Below are positions 35,610 to 46,511 of a stretch of 64,000 nt of DNA, one piece after another (within the stretch, counting starts at the first letter, position 1; the number at the start of each line of letters is the position of its first letter). The stretch spans positions 558,001 through 622,000 of the forward strand of contig JABTTQ020002608.1 of assembly GCA_016081115.2 (NCBI GenBank), read 5' to 3'. Both the position numbers and the translations under genes were made by a program. Under the pieces are notes generated by a model. It was not told where the DNA came from. It saw nothing but the letters and a program-made list of their open reading frames with translations, and did no database searches. This DNA is from Rehmannia glutinosa. Taxonomy: Eukaryota > Streptophyta > Magnoliopsida > Lamiales > Orobanchaceae.

Positions 35610-36098
35610 ATTCACTATGAAACCACCGCCCGTAGATTTGGTAAGATACAAAAGGCAAGGTGGACTCATTTGGTGTTGGTCGTTATCTCAAAAAATATAA
35701 TCCTAATATCAAGGTAATATATTTTCTCGATGAATGTTCTCTTACATAATTGCTTCATGAAAATGTCATTAATGTCAACTAATTAAAGGATCTTTCCTGC
35801 CTGGAAAGTTGCAAGTTTTCGATTCATTTGTCTTGTTTATGCCATCCATTGTATAAATCCCCTATTTGCACAGTGCATTAGGTTATTGGCGTGGAACCTG
35901 AAAGCAACATATCTTGTCGGTGGAAAGCTGGTAAGATGGCAGCCCATTATGTCTTTGCTATGTTAGTTTACGGGTAAACTTTGTGTATTGTTCTAGTATT
36001 TGCAATTTGGGAACTGCAGGCCCTCACAAAACTCGAGGATTGGGGCAGGTTTTATTCCAAAGAATTTAGATCAAGATGTGATGGATGAAGTTATAGAG
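35610..36098 (+). pseudogene. Captured O-acetylserine(thiol)lyase (cysteine synthase) fragment, three exons
   Basis: Three small exons with AG/GT borders: 35610-35713, 35882-35930 and 36020-36098. They encode, across shifting frames, IHYETT, GKVDSFGVGRYLKKYNPNIK, VIGVEPESN and GPHKTRG...AGFIPKNLDQDVMDE. These are consecutive segments of the PLP-dependent cysteine synthase large domain, after the lysine-binding region. The glycine-rich GTGGT loop between VGVG and GRYLK is missing, and frames are broken, so no active enzyme. Confidence 0.78.
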
Positions 36099-37164
36099 GT
36101 CTGGTTTTACCTTCTTAGCATTCTATATTGCTTCATTGTGTTTAAACTAGGTATATATTTGCTTTGATATATAGACTGCCTACACTTAAAGTTTATCAAT
36201 TAAATTATAATCGTCGTAAAGCATCATGTTTATGAGTTCTTGATCCACCATGTTCATAATCTAGTCTTAAAATATCGATTGACTTAATTAATTAACTCCA
36301 TTTAGCAACATCACACTTTTGACATGGATTATCTTTTTTCGGAGGTTGTTTACTTGGGGGCAAAAATTTATTCTTTTAGAGTGTGTTTTATTGTTTTAAA
36401 AGTGAAAAGCAGTAGAAAATCAGTAGTTGGTAGTGTTTGCAAAGTTCTCGCTAAAAGCGGAATAAATTAAAAAAGCCTGTTTGGTAGATAAGTTGTAAGA
36501 TTACTTTTATTTTTGTAAAAGTCTATATTGCCCTTGATTTTTGAAATAGTATTCTACTTAGTGGAGTTTAAATTTATAAAATAACTCTAGTAACAATAAA
36601 TAAATATTATTTATAATAATTAATGTATCTAAATAAGTGATCGAGTTAATAATTTACTTAAGATAAATGATAAAGTAAATACATTTAAGTATCTTATTAC
36701 TTTTGGGTCGTTTAGTTGTTCAATTAGTATTCATGCCTATAGTATGGGGCATATATTGACTTGTATTAATTATAATTCTTATATTAGTTGATTGTTCTTA
36801 TAATGTTTGATATCTTTTGGATTTTCTTGTAGGTTGATTTATAAAAAAGAATCCAAACTACCAAGTTGGCATATGGTATTATGAAGCAACCAAGTAATCT
36901 TGTATTGATCACCTTGTGTATTGTATTGAAAGGATTTCATATATTGTATTGAGATAATCCATTTTGTTGTTAAATGATTGACTTAATATTGCAATGTGTT
37001 GTATTGTTATTATATGGTGTTTTTGTTTAATTGTTTTCATATTGTTGGTATATGGTGTTTTGGTTTATTATTGTTGTATTGTTGTTGGGTTTGGACGGCG
37101 TATTGTTTTAATAATTATATATAGGTCTTTGGTAGGGCGTATTGTTTTGTAAAAATGTGAAAAA

Positions 37165-37430
37165 AGAAAATAAGTTTTACATCGGTTATTATAGAAACGA
37201 TGTAGAATCTCACCTTTCTACATCGGTTGTTCGAACAACCGATGTAGGAATTGATGTAAATGGTCCATTTATTACATCGGTTGTATTGTAACCGATGTAG
37301 AAAAATCGTTCTACATCGGTTTCTTAACCGATGTAAAAAAGGCCACCTATTCCACTATGCTGGATTCAACATCGGTTTGAAAACCGATGTAAAATGTGCC
37401 CCAGAACCGATGTAAAAAGGCTATTTTGTA
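37165..37430. repeat. Right subterminal repeats of the CACTA element
   Basis: Five or more inverted pairs of ACATCGGTT and AACCGATGTA, several separated by only a few bases (for example CATCGGTTGTTCGAACAACC, a palindrome). Mirrors the left array. Confidence 0.88.
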
Positions 37431-37439
37431 GTAGTGATG

Positions 37440-38030
37440 TATATGGAGTTCTACTTTTTGGCCCCGGAGCATATAGCTCAATTGGTGCAAAGGATCCGAA
37501 TGATGCAATGTTCGTTTTGTCCGTACCCATAACGTGGAGGCTCGGATCCGCCTGGTAACAAATTGGAGGAGGATTTCTTGTGTGGTGACTCAATCTAAAG
37601 CAACTCGGGACCCTGGCTCGTTGAAGCATAACCCGTGATTCACCTCCTCGACCAAAGTGGCGGATCGAGAAATTCAAAATGGGGGTACGATAAATTTTAG
37701 GCTAATCGTGCAGTTAGATTTTATAATTATTTTTTGGGAACAAAGTGTTTGTAGGGGAAGAAAATGTGGGAAATTGTGTAAAAATATGTAAAATATTTTG
37801 ATTTTTTAGATTTTAATTGTTAAAAATACCAATTTATATAAAATTTGGGGGTACAAAATATTATTAATATTATTTTTTAAACTAAAATTTTTAATTTTAT
37901 TTTCAAATTGGGGGTACAATCGCACCCCCAAACCTTCACGTGGCTCCGCCACTGTCCTCGACAAAGCTCTAGAGGCGGGGTATTGGGAGCCTTCGTGAAA
38001 AGAGTTCATCCTTTATAGAGTTTTATTTTT
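37440..38030 (+). mobile_element. Possible SINE-like retroposon, interrupted by an hAT MITE
   Basis: TAGCTCAATTGG near 37470 fits the pol III box A consensus, as in tRNA-derived SINEs. A box-B-like GATTCACCTCC occurs near 37637, farther away than in a normal tRNA. The imperfect phrases GAGTTCTACTTTTTG (37446) and GAGTTTTATTTTTG (38017) could be a target duplication. Removing the MITE at 37653-37954 rejoins the sequence cleanly. Class remains uncertain. Confidence 0.35.
37653..37954. mobile_element. Non-autonomous hAT MITE, 302 bp
   Basis: Both flanks carry the 8-bp duplication TCCTCGAC (37645-37652 and 37955-37962). Ends are CAAAGTGGCGGATCG and, reverse-complemented, CAGTGGCGGAGCC. The interior is AT-rich with GGGGGTAC near each end. 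Confidence 0.85.
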
Positions 38031-38149
38031 GTAACGGCTAAGATGAAGTGATGAACCTAATTAAATGATAATCTGAATAGACTTACAGATAATTATGAGA
38101 TTATGGAATCCAAACAGAGCCAAAATTAAGTATTTATGGTGGTAATGAC

Positions 38150-38330
38150 GATGCAGCCAGTCACATCATAATTAGTGGTATCTTGGCTTGGCTCCCAAAA
38201 GTTGTACCAACAACAAATTTGATTTGTCTTTGGAGTTTTGGTCCAATCCAACCATACGGGTCTATAACGTAGGCCAGTGGACAAGTTTGCCTTATTTTTC
38301 TGGATTGAAATTAAGATTAAATAAATCTAA
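38150..38330. repeat. Dispersed repeat block, copy 2
   Basis: Same orientation and phrase order as 6580-6800 (GGCTTGGCT, AATTTGATTTGTCTT, GGTCCAATCCAACCA, AACGTAGGCCA). Nature unknown. Confidence 0.6.
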
Positions 38331-38689
38331 TTTTGATTTTTAAACTTCTTGTGTACATTCTTTCATTATTTATTATTTGTGTAAAAAGATACATTTTAAT
38401 CATTAGTACATGAAAAATTCTACAAGGGATGAGGGCCTACACAATGATATTACTCTTAGACAAAAATTATGGAATATATTATCTTAATTCTGACAAGATT
38501 CGCATATATCACAAAGGATTATTGTATGTAAATTTCGAATGTCAATCATTCTTAGTTGTCATTTGGCAAAAGCTTATTAAGTTTGACGTGTTAGGCTAAT
38601 TCAACTCTGCGTCATGTCACATGATTTTGAGCAAAATTTAAATACTAATGATTGTGTCATTCACGACATTATTTTGAGGCCGTGAAAAG

Positions 38690-38861
38690 GAGTTGAGATC
38701 TCCTATTCCACTTTTCTATTCCACTTCCTATTTCATATGTTGGATGAAAGACACAGACATACGATTGTGACATCACGTGACATCATCTTGCACACGTGTA
38801 TTTCATCCAATATAATAGAATATGAGTGAAATAGGAAAAGTGGAATAGGAGATCTCATCCC
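38690..38861. mobile_element. Mutator-type MITE, 172 bp
   Basis: The inverted ends GAGTTGAGATCTCCTATTCC and GGGATGAGATCTCCTATTCC are flanked by an identical 9-bp duplication CGTGAAAAG (38681-38689 and 38862-38870). The two halves fold into a long hairpin around ATTTCAT(C)C motifs. Confidence 0.88.
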
Positions 38862-39165
38862 CGTGAAAAGTGCTACATCATTTTTTTGCGTATGCTAGTA
38901 TTGAGCATGTAACCACGTTATTTTTTTTTTTTTTGGTTTAGTAAATTTTACAATTAATTGTTATGTTTAAAAATATTTTAATATCCATATTTTGCCGTAA
39001 TTGTATATTTTTCAATATGTTTTGTATTAAAGAGTATTTTTCATAAAACTTAGTTGTTTTATCTAAGTTGTTATTATAATATGAAAAAGTTATATTGCAA
39101 TAATTTATTGCTAATAATTAAACAATGTATATAATACGTAAATACGTGAATTACATAGGCCTTTA

Positions 39166-39547
39166 GCTTGTATGGTTGTGTTTTCAACACCATTTTTGAT
39201 TTCAACTATTAGAAAAATGGATTTATGTTTGTTTCAAAAGTTTTCAAGTAGAAATGAAGTCATTTCCGGTTTTCACTTTTTATGGAAAATATTCTTTTGA
39301 AAACACAACCAAACAATTTTTCATTCCAATTACGCAAACCTAGGTAAAAATACACTACAATCACGCAAACCTATGTCAAAAATACATTTCAAAAACTATA
39401 ACCAAACATATTTTTATTTTCAAACAGAAATTCGGACAACAAATCAAACATATTCCCAATTCTCACATGAAAACCAATAAAATTTGAAAATTCATTTTCC
39501 AACACTAGAAACGGAAATTGGACTTGGAAATCCATCCATACAAGCCC
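39166..39547. mobile_element. MITE, GGGCTTGTATGG family, copy 2 (inverted relative to copy 1)
   Basis: Reads as the reverse complement of 32043-32398 over nearly its whole length, including CAACCAAACAATTTTTCATT and ACAATCACGCAAAC segments. Ends GCTTGTATGGTTG and CCATACAAGCCC. Confidence 0.75.
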
Positions 39548-41847
39548 TATCTATATGAACTCACACCATTCAAAATGTGTGTAAATAGATGTTTGATGAA
39601 ATTAAATAATTATTGTAATGGATTAATAATTAATATTCAAAAATATTCACTTTTGAGTTTAATTTAAAGCATATGATGTTTAGATTTGATGCAAATGTCG
39701 CACTCTTTTCAATGTAAAAGACGTGCTAAAATAAAATAAAATTTATGATCAATTGTGCTTTCATTTCGTCCACTTTCATTTCCCGAGAGAATAATGGTAA
39801 ATTTTTTTTTAGATTTTATTAACGTGATGAAGAATCTTTTAAAGATGTTAATTATTAAAATAGTGAAAAATATAATACAAGAAAATTGAATAAAAATAAA
39901 AAAAATTGATTCAAAAATAGGCAATATGAATCTCATTTTATACCTTTTGTTATCAAGATTAAGAGAAAAATAATAAAAGTAGTGATAAATTAAAAAAATT
40001 ATCGGAATTCTTTATATGAATAGCGGACGAGAGAGAAATAAATTGTATAATTGGGTATTGGGAGAAAGAGAAAAATGAATTAATTTTGGAGGGAAAAGAG
40101 ATTTTCTTTGAAAAAAAAAATTTTATTCCACAAACAATCACACTCCCAACAATATTTTCACTCAAAAATGAAAATTTGGGAAAAAATTTCACAACCAATC
40201 ACAACCTATTTCTTTTATTTTTTTCTAAAAACCTACATGTTTTTGCTCCTTCATTTTTATTGCTTTTAATCTAAATAAACTTGTCCCCAATATATGGTTT
40301 TTAGTTGTCTCTAATATGTGATTTTTTTTTCCAGTTAATAAGTTTGTCTCATATGTGGGATTTCGTTTAGAAGATCATGTTAGGGAAAAAACGAAATAAC
40401 AAGACTTTGAGGTGCGAGAACAGCTTTCCTAAAGACAATATTGCCTTTACTGCGGGGATTAGAAAATAATCTGAGGCAATTTGCTTCAAGATATAACAAA
40501 GCCCTTAATATTCTTCTCAAAACAAAGGATAGAAATATTGTGCTTTTATTTTCTGCAGATAACTTCTTATAGAAGATGAAAGGCTTGGAATAAAGTGACA
40601 CGATGTTTCATTTTCGAAATTACAGTCACAACTTTTCAGATTTTAACTGAATAAAATGAAAAGATACAACCATTCAAGTTGTAATTTTTCGAAAATAATA
40701 ATACATTTTATTTTTCAAATCTGAAAATAAAATTACAAAATATTTATTAACTTTTATCCAAGTCCAAGTCCAAGTCATGATTACATATTAAATATATATA
40801 TATATATAAGCCCAATCAAAGGCCCACTTGAACTAGGCCAAGTATTCTAATTAATAAGCCCACTTGCTTTCCTCTATAAAAACAAGACTACTTATTAATA
40901 AGTTATCTATGTGGGACAAAAACCACATTACAAATTATTTCAACAACCCCCACTAGTTTGCAGTGTTATTTCATAGTCATCACAATAATTGACTTGCATA
41001 ACCTCTTTTCTTCTTCTTTTTTTCTTCCAGTAAATTGATTAACTATGTTTATAGTAGAATTTTAAGTATATTTTATTTAATAATTATCAAAACTATTCTC
41101 TATACTTAAATTAGCGTCAAAGAGACATTAAGGTGATTAACATTGAGTTGGGTAATAAGTTTATCAATGTTATTCAACAATTATTTAAACTTTTATTCTA
41201 AATTTATTGCTTAACACCTATACATATATGATATATATATTTATATATGTATACATATGATTCAACCGGTTTTTTTAAAAAGCAGTTCAATCGGTCGACC
41301 AAGAACTCCAATTATTGGTCGGCTCAATATCCAATCCGGGTTTAAAAACATTGATCGCGCCAACATCTTAGCACTAAGCACCCAAATAATTCCCACAACA
41401 AGTTGAGTTTGTGATACGTTTCTCAAAACCCATGATTTGATGTGTCAAGATGTTAATGGATTCGAACTCGCCCAATCGAGAACCAATGGGTTGGATCATT
41501 AGACCTCCTGCATAATATTAAAAATAATTTTTGAAGAAAATATTATTTTCAAAGAATATATTGTCATAATTTTTGAAAATGATAAATTAATATTATCAAT
41601 GAATAATATAAGTTTTAAATATACTTATGACTTTTATAATTTCCAAATAATTATTTACTATTATACATTTTAAATTATATTTTATGTTTGAGCATTTCAA
41701 TCATATTTAAACAGTTTATAAATTGTATATAATAAATGAAAATATATATACATTATTCTAGTGATTCTAGTTCAATTGGCGTGGGTTCGAAAACTAGAAC
41801 TCGAGACGTGTTTTTGTTTTCAATATGCACCTCAAAAATGAGGAAAT
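39548..41847. other. AT-rich intergenic DNA, possible decayed LTR at 40740-40960
   Basis: No gene is seen in 2.3 kb. A (TA)n tract lies at 40793-40808. Around 40800-40960 the series AAGCCCAATCAAAGGCCCA, CTATAAAAACAAG and CAACAACCCCCACTAG looks like a copia-type LTR fragment with a TATA box, but paired ends were not found. Confidence 0.4.
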
Positions 41848-42385
41848 AAGGATGTCAATAGGGCGGAGTGAGGGAGCAATCTATATCCTCATCCCCGTTC
41901 CCGTGAGATAAACAGGAGAAAATGCTCCACATCTTTGCCCCGTAAAGAAAAAATTAATATTTCTCAACATTTTTATCATTTTAGATATTTAAAAAAAACA
42001 TATAATATAATAAAAACTAATAAAACACTCTTTAGACGAAATAAATGAAATAAATTAAGAATTATTCCATTTTGGTATATATAATATGGACATATTTATA
42101 CTATATATATTAAATATTTTTTTGAGTGAATATACTATATTAAATATATTAAGAGTATTAAAATATAAATGCATATATTGGGTTCCGGCGAAGAACGGGG
42201 CGGGGATACGATCCCCGTCCCTATTCCCGCCAATGAGGAGAAAATATTCCCCATCCCCGTCTCTATGAGGAAAAAGTTCACAAATCCTCGTCCTGTTCGG
42301 GGTGGATTCCTCGTCCCATTGCCATTGCTAGGTGGAATGGGATGAGGTGAGTCCCTATTTTATCCAAAATTATTGTCATCCCTAG
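41848..42385. mobile_element. Degenerate hAT-like repeat with GGGGCGGGG/CCCCGTCCC ends
   Basis: The left AAGGATGTCAATAGGGCGG and right reverse complement TAGGGATGACAAT form an imperfect inverted pair. The interior alternates CCCCGTCCC and GGGGCGGGGAT blocks with AT-rich core. The 8-bp duplication is no longer clear, so this is an old copy. Confidence 0.5.
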
Positions 42386-42514
42386 TAAAACTAAACAAAC
42401 ACAAAATCTATCATTTTTATTTTTATTAAAAGAATATTAATTATATCAATGTGAGATTTTTCTATATATATGTCTATATTTATTAACATTGACTAAAATC
42501 ATAACGGGTTAGTC

Positions 42515-42656
42515 GATGCTACCCACTTGGGTAGCTACCCAAGTGGGTTCTATCTTGTTAGACCTATAATGTTAGACCAACACACACCCATGATGAGTGT
42601 GTGTTGATCTAACAGTATAGAACTCACTGCAGGTAGCTACCCAAGTGCGTAGCATC
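42515..42656. mobile_element. Foldback MITE, 142 bp, with a perfect 28-bp palindrome
   Basis: The ends GATGCTACCCACTTGGGTAG and GATGCTACGCACTTGGGTAG are inverted repeats. Inside the left arm, 42521-42548 is a perfect palindrome centred on TAG/CTA. The central part also pairs (ACACACACC with GTGTGTGTT). Target duplication not resolved. Confidence 0.75.
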
Positions 42657-43530
42657 TACTTACCCATAAGTAACATGTTCATTTTTTCAGTAGCATAAGA
42701 TTCCAGGAATTGCAAGATTTTATATGGCTATGTACATAAAACATCTGGTATTATTATAACTAGGGAAATAAAGAATTCTTTTTAATGAAACCATTAAGGC
42801 CTAATAGAAAACTCAAAAGACTTCCAATAAGTCTCTTTGGCCATGTTTTTGGAGATCATAAGTTCATGAAACTTAAATTGTATGTAATTATGTCCAAACC
42901 AAACAGATCCACTTTCTTTTTCATGCGTAACTGATGGATACTTGCTTATGATTCAGTGTGAACTTTTTTTTTAATATTCTTTTTCTTCTTATTCTATTTT
43001 TTTTTTTTTACTTTTGTGTTTTGTCCATCTGATTAGTTAAATCCCTTATTAAAATATATAGTCACTCTTATCAACTTGTAAACAGATTAAACTAGAACAG
43101 AAATCATGTCATTTCCTTTCTCATGACAAATCATTCATTCAATCTGTAACAATTGTTTTATTAACTTAGCCTGAATCTATACTTAACCAAATAACTCACC
43201 CAATTTGAACCTGATCAAGAATGCTCTTTAAACCAAATAATACACACAAAAATGCAGCTTTACAATACAAACTTGTTTATTAATTTTCCAATTTCAACTC
43301 TTAGAAAAAATGAATAAAAGCTGCACATAGTCATGCAAATACAGCTCAATCTCTCTAGCCTCATGCTTTTCTTGCCACATTCCCAATACCCCTTTTGCAT
43401 TCTCTAAATGTTGTTTATTAAAGAACACTTAAATTTGTCATAATTCTTGTTAACATCAATTGGTATTTTCTCTTCTTATCTCTTTTAATAATTATTCACA
43501 AAATCCGAGTTGAACGATATAATTAAGAAA
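42657..43530. other. Upstream region of the MYB gene
   Basis: AT-rich, no gene on either strand. Candidate promoter of the MYB gene, but no unambiguous TATA box or leader was identified; two CT/TTC-rich stretches occur at 42960-43015 and 43460-43490. Confidence 0.4.
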
Positions 43531-45491
43531 ATGGTAAAAATTCTTGCTCTGAAATGCAAAAAGGTCTTTGGAATGAAGAGGAAGATGAAAAAATGGTTAC
43601 ATATGGTTCAAAACAGCAAGGAACAGGTAATTGGACGACGTTTTCAAAGAGATCAGGTAGGGATCATATTGAGTTCTTGATGTATTCAAACTGTGATCTT
43701 TTATGATTTTGTAACAAGACTAATAAAGTTCAATATTTTGTTAGAAATGTTTAAGGAAAATGATAATTTTGATAGTCTGTTTAGCAGGACAGAGAAGAAA
43801 TGGGAAAAGTAGCAGAGAAAGGTGCAATAGTAACCAGAAACCTGATGCAAAGCACAAGATTTTTACCCCTCAGGAAGAGGAATTGGTCATTCAGTTACAT
43901 GCAGCTATAGGTAGCAGGTAATTACTGGGAACTATTTCTATTTGTGAAAACCAAAAAATGTTGAACACTACTAACTACTTCCTTAGGGTGTCATTTGGAT
44001 CGGTGAATTTGAAGTTAAGAATTTCAAATCCATAATACCAAATCCATTGAACTGATCTAGGTTATTTTATAATGCAGAGGTTTTCAAATCCTTGAGTTCT
44101 TATTTTGAGTTTCTTCTTTTTTAAGTCATTGTGGTGGAATTCAAAATCAATCCTACATAGATATATTTGTAATTATTTTTCTAAATCTATGCTTAAATCC
44201 AAATCCTTTCATCCAAATGCAACCTGGAAGATTTCATTCGCTCAATTTGAGTTTTTTAGACAATAAAGAAACTCGGCTTTCTCAAGACTCCTATTTCTTT
44301 TACTCAAATTGATTCTTCTCGAATGTTGCATTTGGATACAAGGCTTTAGATTTGAGTGGAGAATTTATGGAAAGGATTTCAAATGGCTCCATATAAGATG
44401 GATTTGGAGTCCACACGGATTTAAAATCCAAGATTACCCAAACAAGCTCAATAAATTTGTTACCATGGTTTTAAAATCCTTAGCTTGAAATCTTTCCATC
44501 CAAGTGAAAACTAAATGGTTTTATTTTTAACTGAAATCTCATGTAAATAATGGATCAAATTGAACATTTTGCCTAAGTTGTAGTATATATTATATATGTG
44601 ACATGCTTCAAGCTCATTACTAACAACCTTAACTGTAAGAAACGTTCATAACATCTAACTGCATTTTTTAAAATGTTCAGAAACATCAGATATGTATACT
44701 TTATACCTTATTATCCATGCTGGTAATATTTCCTGTTAGCTTGTTTCATAAATGTCAATAAAATTCCAAATATCAACAATTCTTGAAAATATTTCATATG
44801 TTCATATACTATAGGTGGCCTATAATAGCACAGCAGCTACCAGGACGAACCGATAACGATGTGAAAATCTTATGGAACAGCAAACTTAGAAAAAAGCTCT
44901 CTGCAATGGGAATCGATCCGGTTACTCATAAGCCCTTCTCTCAAATCCTGGCAGACTATGGAAACATCGGCGCCTTCCCAAAAGCCAGAACGCGTTTTAG
45001 CTCTCTCTCCAAGGACTTAAAAAACGCCATCATTTTCAAATCTGAAGTACAATCTCAAAAAAATCCACAAACTACATCATTTTCGAATCATTTCTCACCA
45101 TCAGCAAACACCAAACAAGAACTGTCTGATCACCACCTTTACTCCCAACTTCAGGCCGTAAATTTCATTACAGAAGCCTCAAATTACACAAACACGGAAA
45201 ATGTGATGCAGAATCAAGACGTGTCGAGCTTCAGTTGGAGCGCGATTTTTTCTCGAAGATGCGTTTGTCGCCCCGGAGGTGGAAGGGCAAGAAAATGGAG
45301 GGATGTTAGCAAAATGTGATGAAAATATTGAAGGCAGGGCAAAATGTGGAGGGGTTGGAGATAAGAATTGTGGCAGTTTTGAAGCATCTTCATCTTTAAA
45401 CAGTTCATCATTTGTGGAGGCCATGTTAGAAAGCCAAGATGAAATGTTTTCTCAGCTTTCTTGCTTCTCTGAGGAACCATTTTACTACTAA
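43531..45491 (+). CDS. MYB35/TDF1-like: R2R3-MYB transcription factor, MYB35/TDF1-like
   Basis: Three exons, 43531-43656, 43788-43917 and 44815-45491, at the standard R2R3 intron phases (1 and 2). TDF1/MYB35 controls tapetum development in anthers. R3 is well kept (FTPQEEELVIQLHAAIGSRW, IIAQQLPGRTDNDVK), followed by KLRKKLSAMGIDPVTHKPFS and a C-terminus SSFVEAMLESQDEMFSQL that matches the TDF1 clade. R2 is abnormal: where the family has RCGKSCRLRWTNYLRPDLKH, exon 2 encodes RRNGKSSRERC, then NSNQKPDAKH without gaps. In R3 the DNA-contacting Asn of VKNxWN is Ile. Frame breaks: one base appears missing right after the ATG (start codon followed by GTAAAA) and one T too many in the T6 run near 45246. 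Nucleus-located if made. Confidence 0.8.
43986..44516. mobile_element. MITE in intron 2 of the MYB gene
   Basis: The arms contain related inverted phrases: GGTGTCATTTGGATCGG and ATCCAAATGCAACC on the left half, GTTGCATTTGGATAC and TTTCCATCCAAGTGAAAAC on the right. TGGATTT/AAATCC repeats dominate. Exact ends and duplication are not resolved; foldback of PIF/Harbinger or hAT type is likely. Confidence 0.5.
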
Positions 45492-46511
45492 TTTAAACTG
45501 AATGTGATGGTTAATTTAAAGATGAACTGATATCCCTCTCAAAAAAAAAAAAAAAAATGAACTGATATTAACACAAGTATGTGTAATAAGTCTACAACCC
45601 CTGTTAGAGAAGTTATTGATCTTTCGGATATTTACATATTTAGTACTTCATATTTGCTGCTGATTTAATTGTAATCCCTTTGGTTCAATACTTATCGAAA
45701 TGATCAATTTCATAAGCTTTTCATTATTGATAAGTGAATGAGGCTCTCAACAGTCAACATTTCTTCATTGCTAATTAAGGTTATTGCACGTGTGTGAGAG
45801 ATAAAATATTCAAATTTGAGGGGAAAAATTTACAAAACTTCAAACTTAAGAGACCAAATTGTAATACTATCAATAAAAATGTGCATTTTACAGGAGCAAT
45901 TTTATTAGGATTTAACGTGCATGTTGCATTCAGTGTAAAATATACTGCGTGTGTATGCAATTAATGAATTAATAAAGAAAATAAGTGTCCTATTTTATAA
46001 TAAATATACTTGTCAATTATTATTCAAGTATATGATAGATTGTACATCGGGTTTACTATGTATTACACCTATAATTTCATACGTTCATTTTAGGGGGAAA
46101 AATTACTTAGAATTTTTTCAGAAATTTTGTTTAGATAGAATTTATTTGAGTTTTTCATATGGCCCTCTTTATTTATGTATATCGATCCACCCCAATATCA
46201 ATCCTGGCTAAACTATTGGTTCAATTGAATTTGTTTTTGCCAAAAAAATGAATTTTGAGAGAGTAGTTGGATACAATATAAAAATATAAGGATCAAAGTT
46301 GATTTGATATAAAAATAATAAAATAATTATTAGATATTCTGGATAGTTAAAAAATAATTTGACACTTAATAGTACAACTTTAATAATGGAATATGAGGAT
46401 AGCTTGGTCATTTAAAAAAATGATAAATCCAAAAGGCAAAGGCTATGAATATATTAGAACCTCAATTCAAAGTGAAAAGGAAAACAGAGAGGAAAAAAAG
46501 AAAACAAAAAA
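45492..46511. other. Intergenic DNA between the MYB and the unknown gene
   Basis: Holds the MYB 3' region and the promoter of the next gene. AT-rich; no further gene seen. The short frames at 45951 and 46208 have no coding character. Confidence 0.5.

Larger units (their letters stand above)
32588..37436 (+). mobile_element. CACTA (En/Spm) element carrying three host gene fragments, 4.85 kb
   Basis: The termini are inverted repeats starting with CACTA: left CACTACTACACAAAAAGGC, right reverse complement CACTACTACAAAATAGCC. An ATG triplet flanks both ends (32585-32587, 37437-37439), the 3-bp duplication expected for CACTA. Subterminal regions are packed with ACATCGGTT/AACCGATGT motifs in both orientations. 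No TNP1/TNP2 transposase is recognisable, so it is non-autonomous. The interior holds, in the plus orientation, fragments of a LysM receptor kinase, an NPF transporter and a cysteine synthase, with introns in the last two. Confidence 0.92.

Noticed and set aside
32588..37436. Functional NPF, cysteine synthase or LysM receptor genes
   Set aside because: Each is a short fragment with frame breaks and without the rest of the gene; they lie between CACTA termini.
37465..37490. tRNA gene
   Set aside because: Only a box-A-like motif is present; no cloverleaf can be drawn and box B is too distant.
40793..40960. LTR retrotransposon between 40.4 and 41 kb
   Set aside because: A TATA-like motif and LTR-like phrases occur, but no paired LTR, primer-binding site or target duplication was found.
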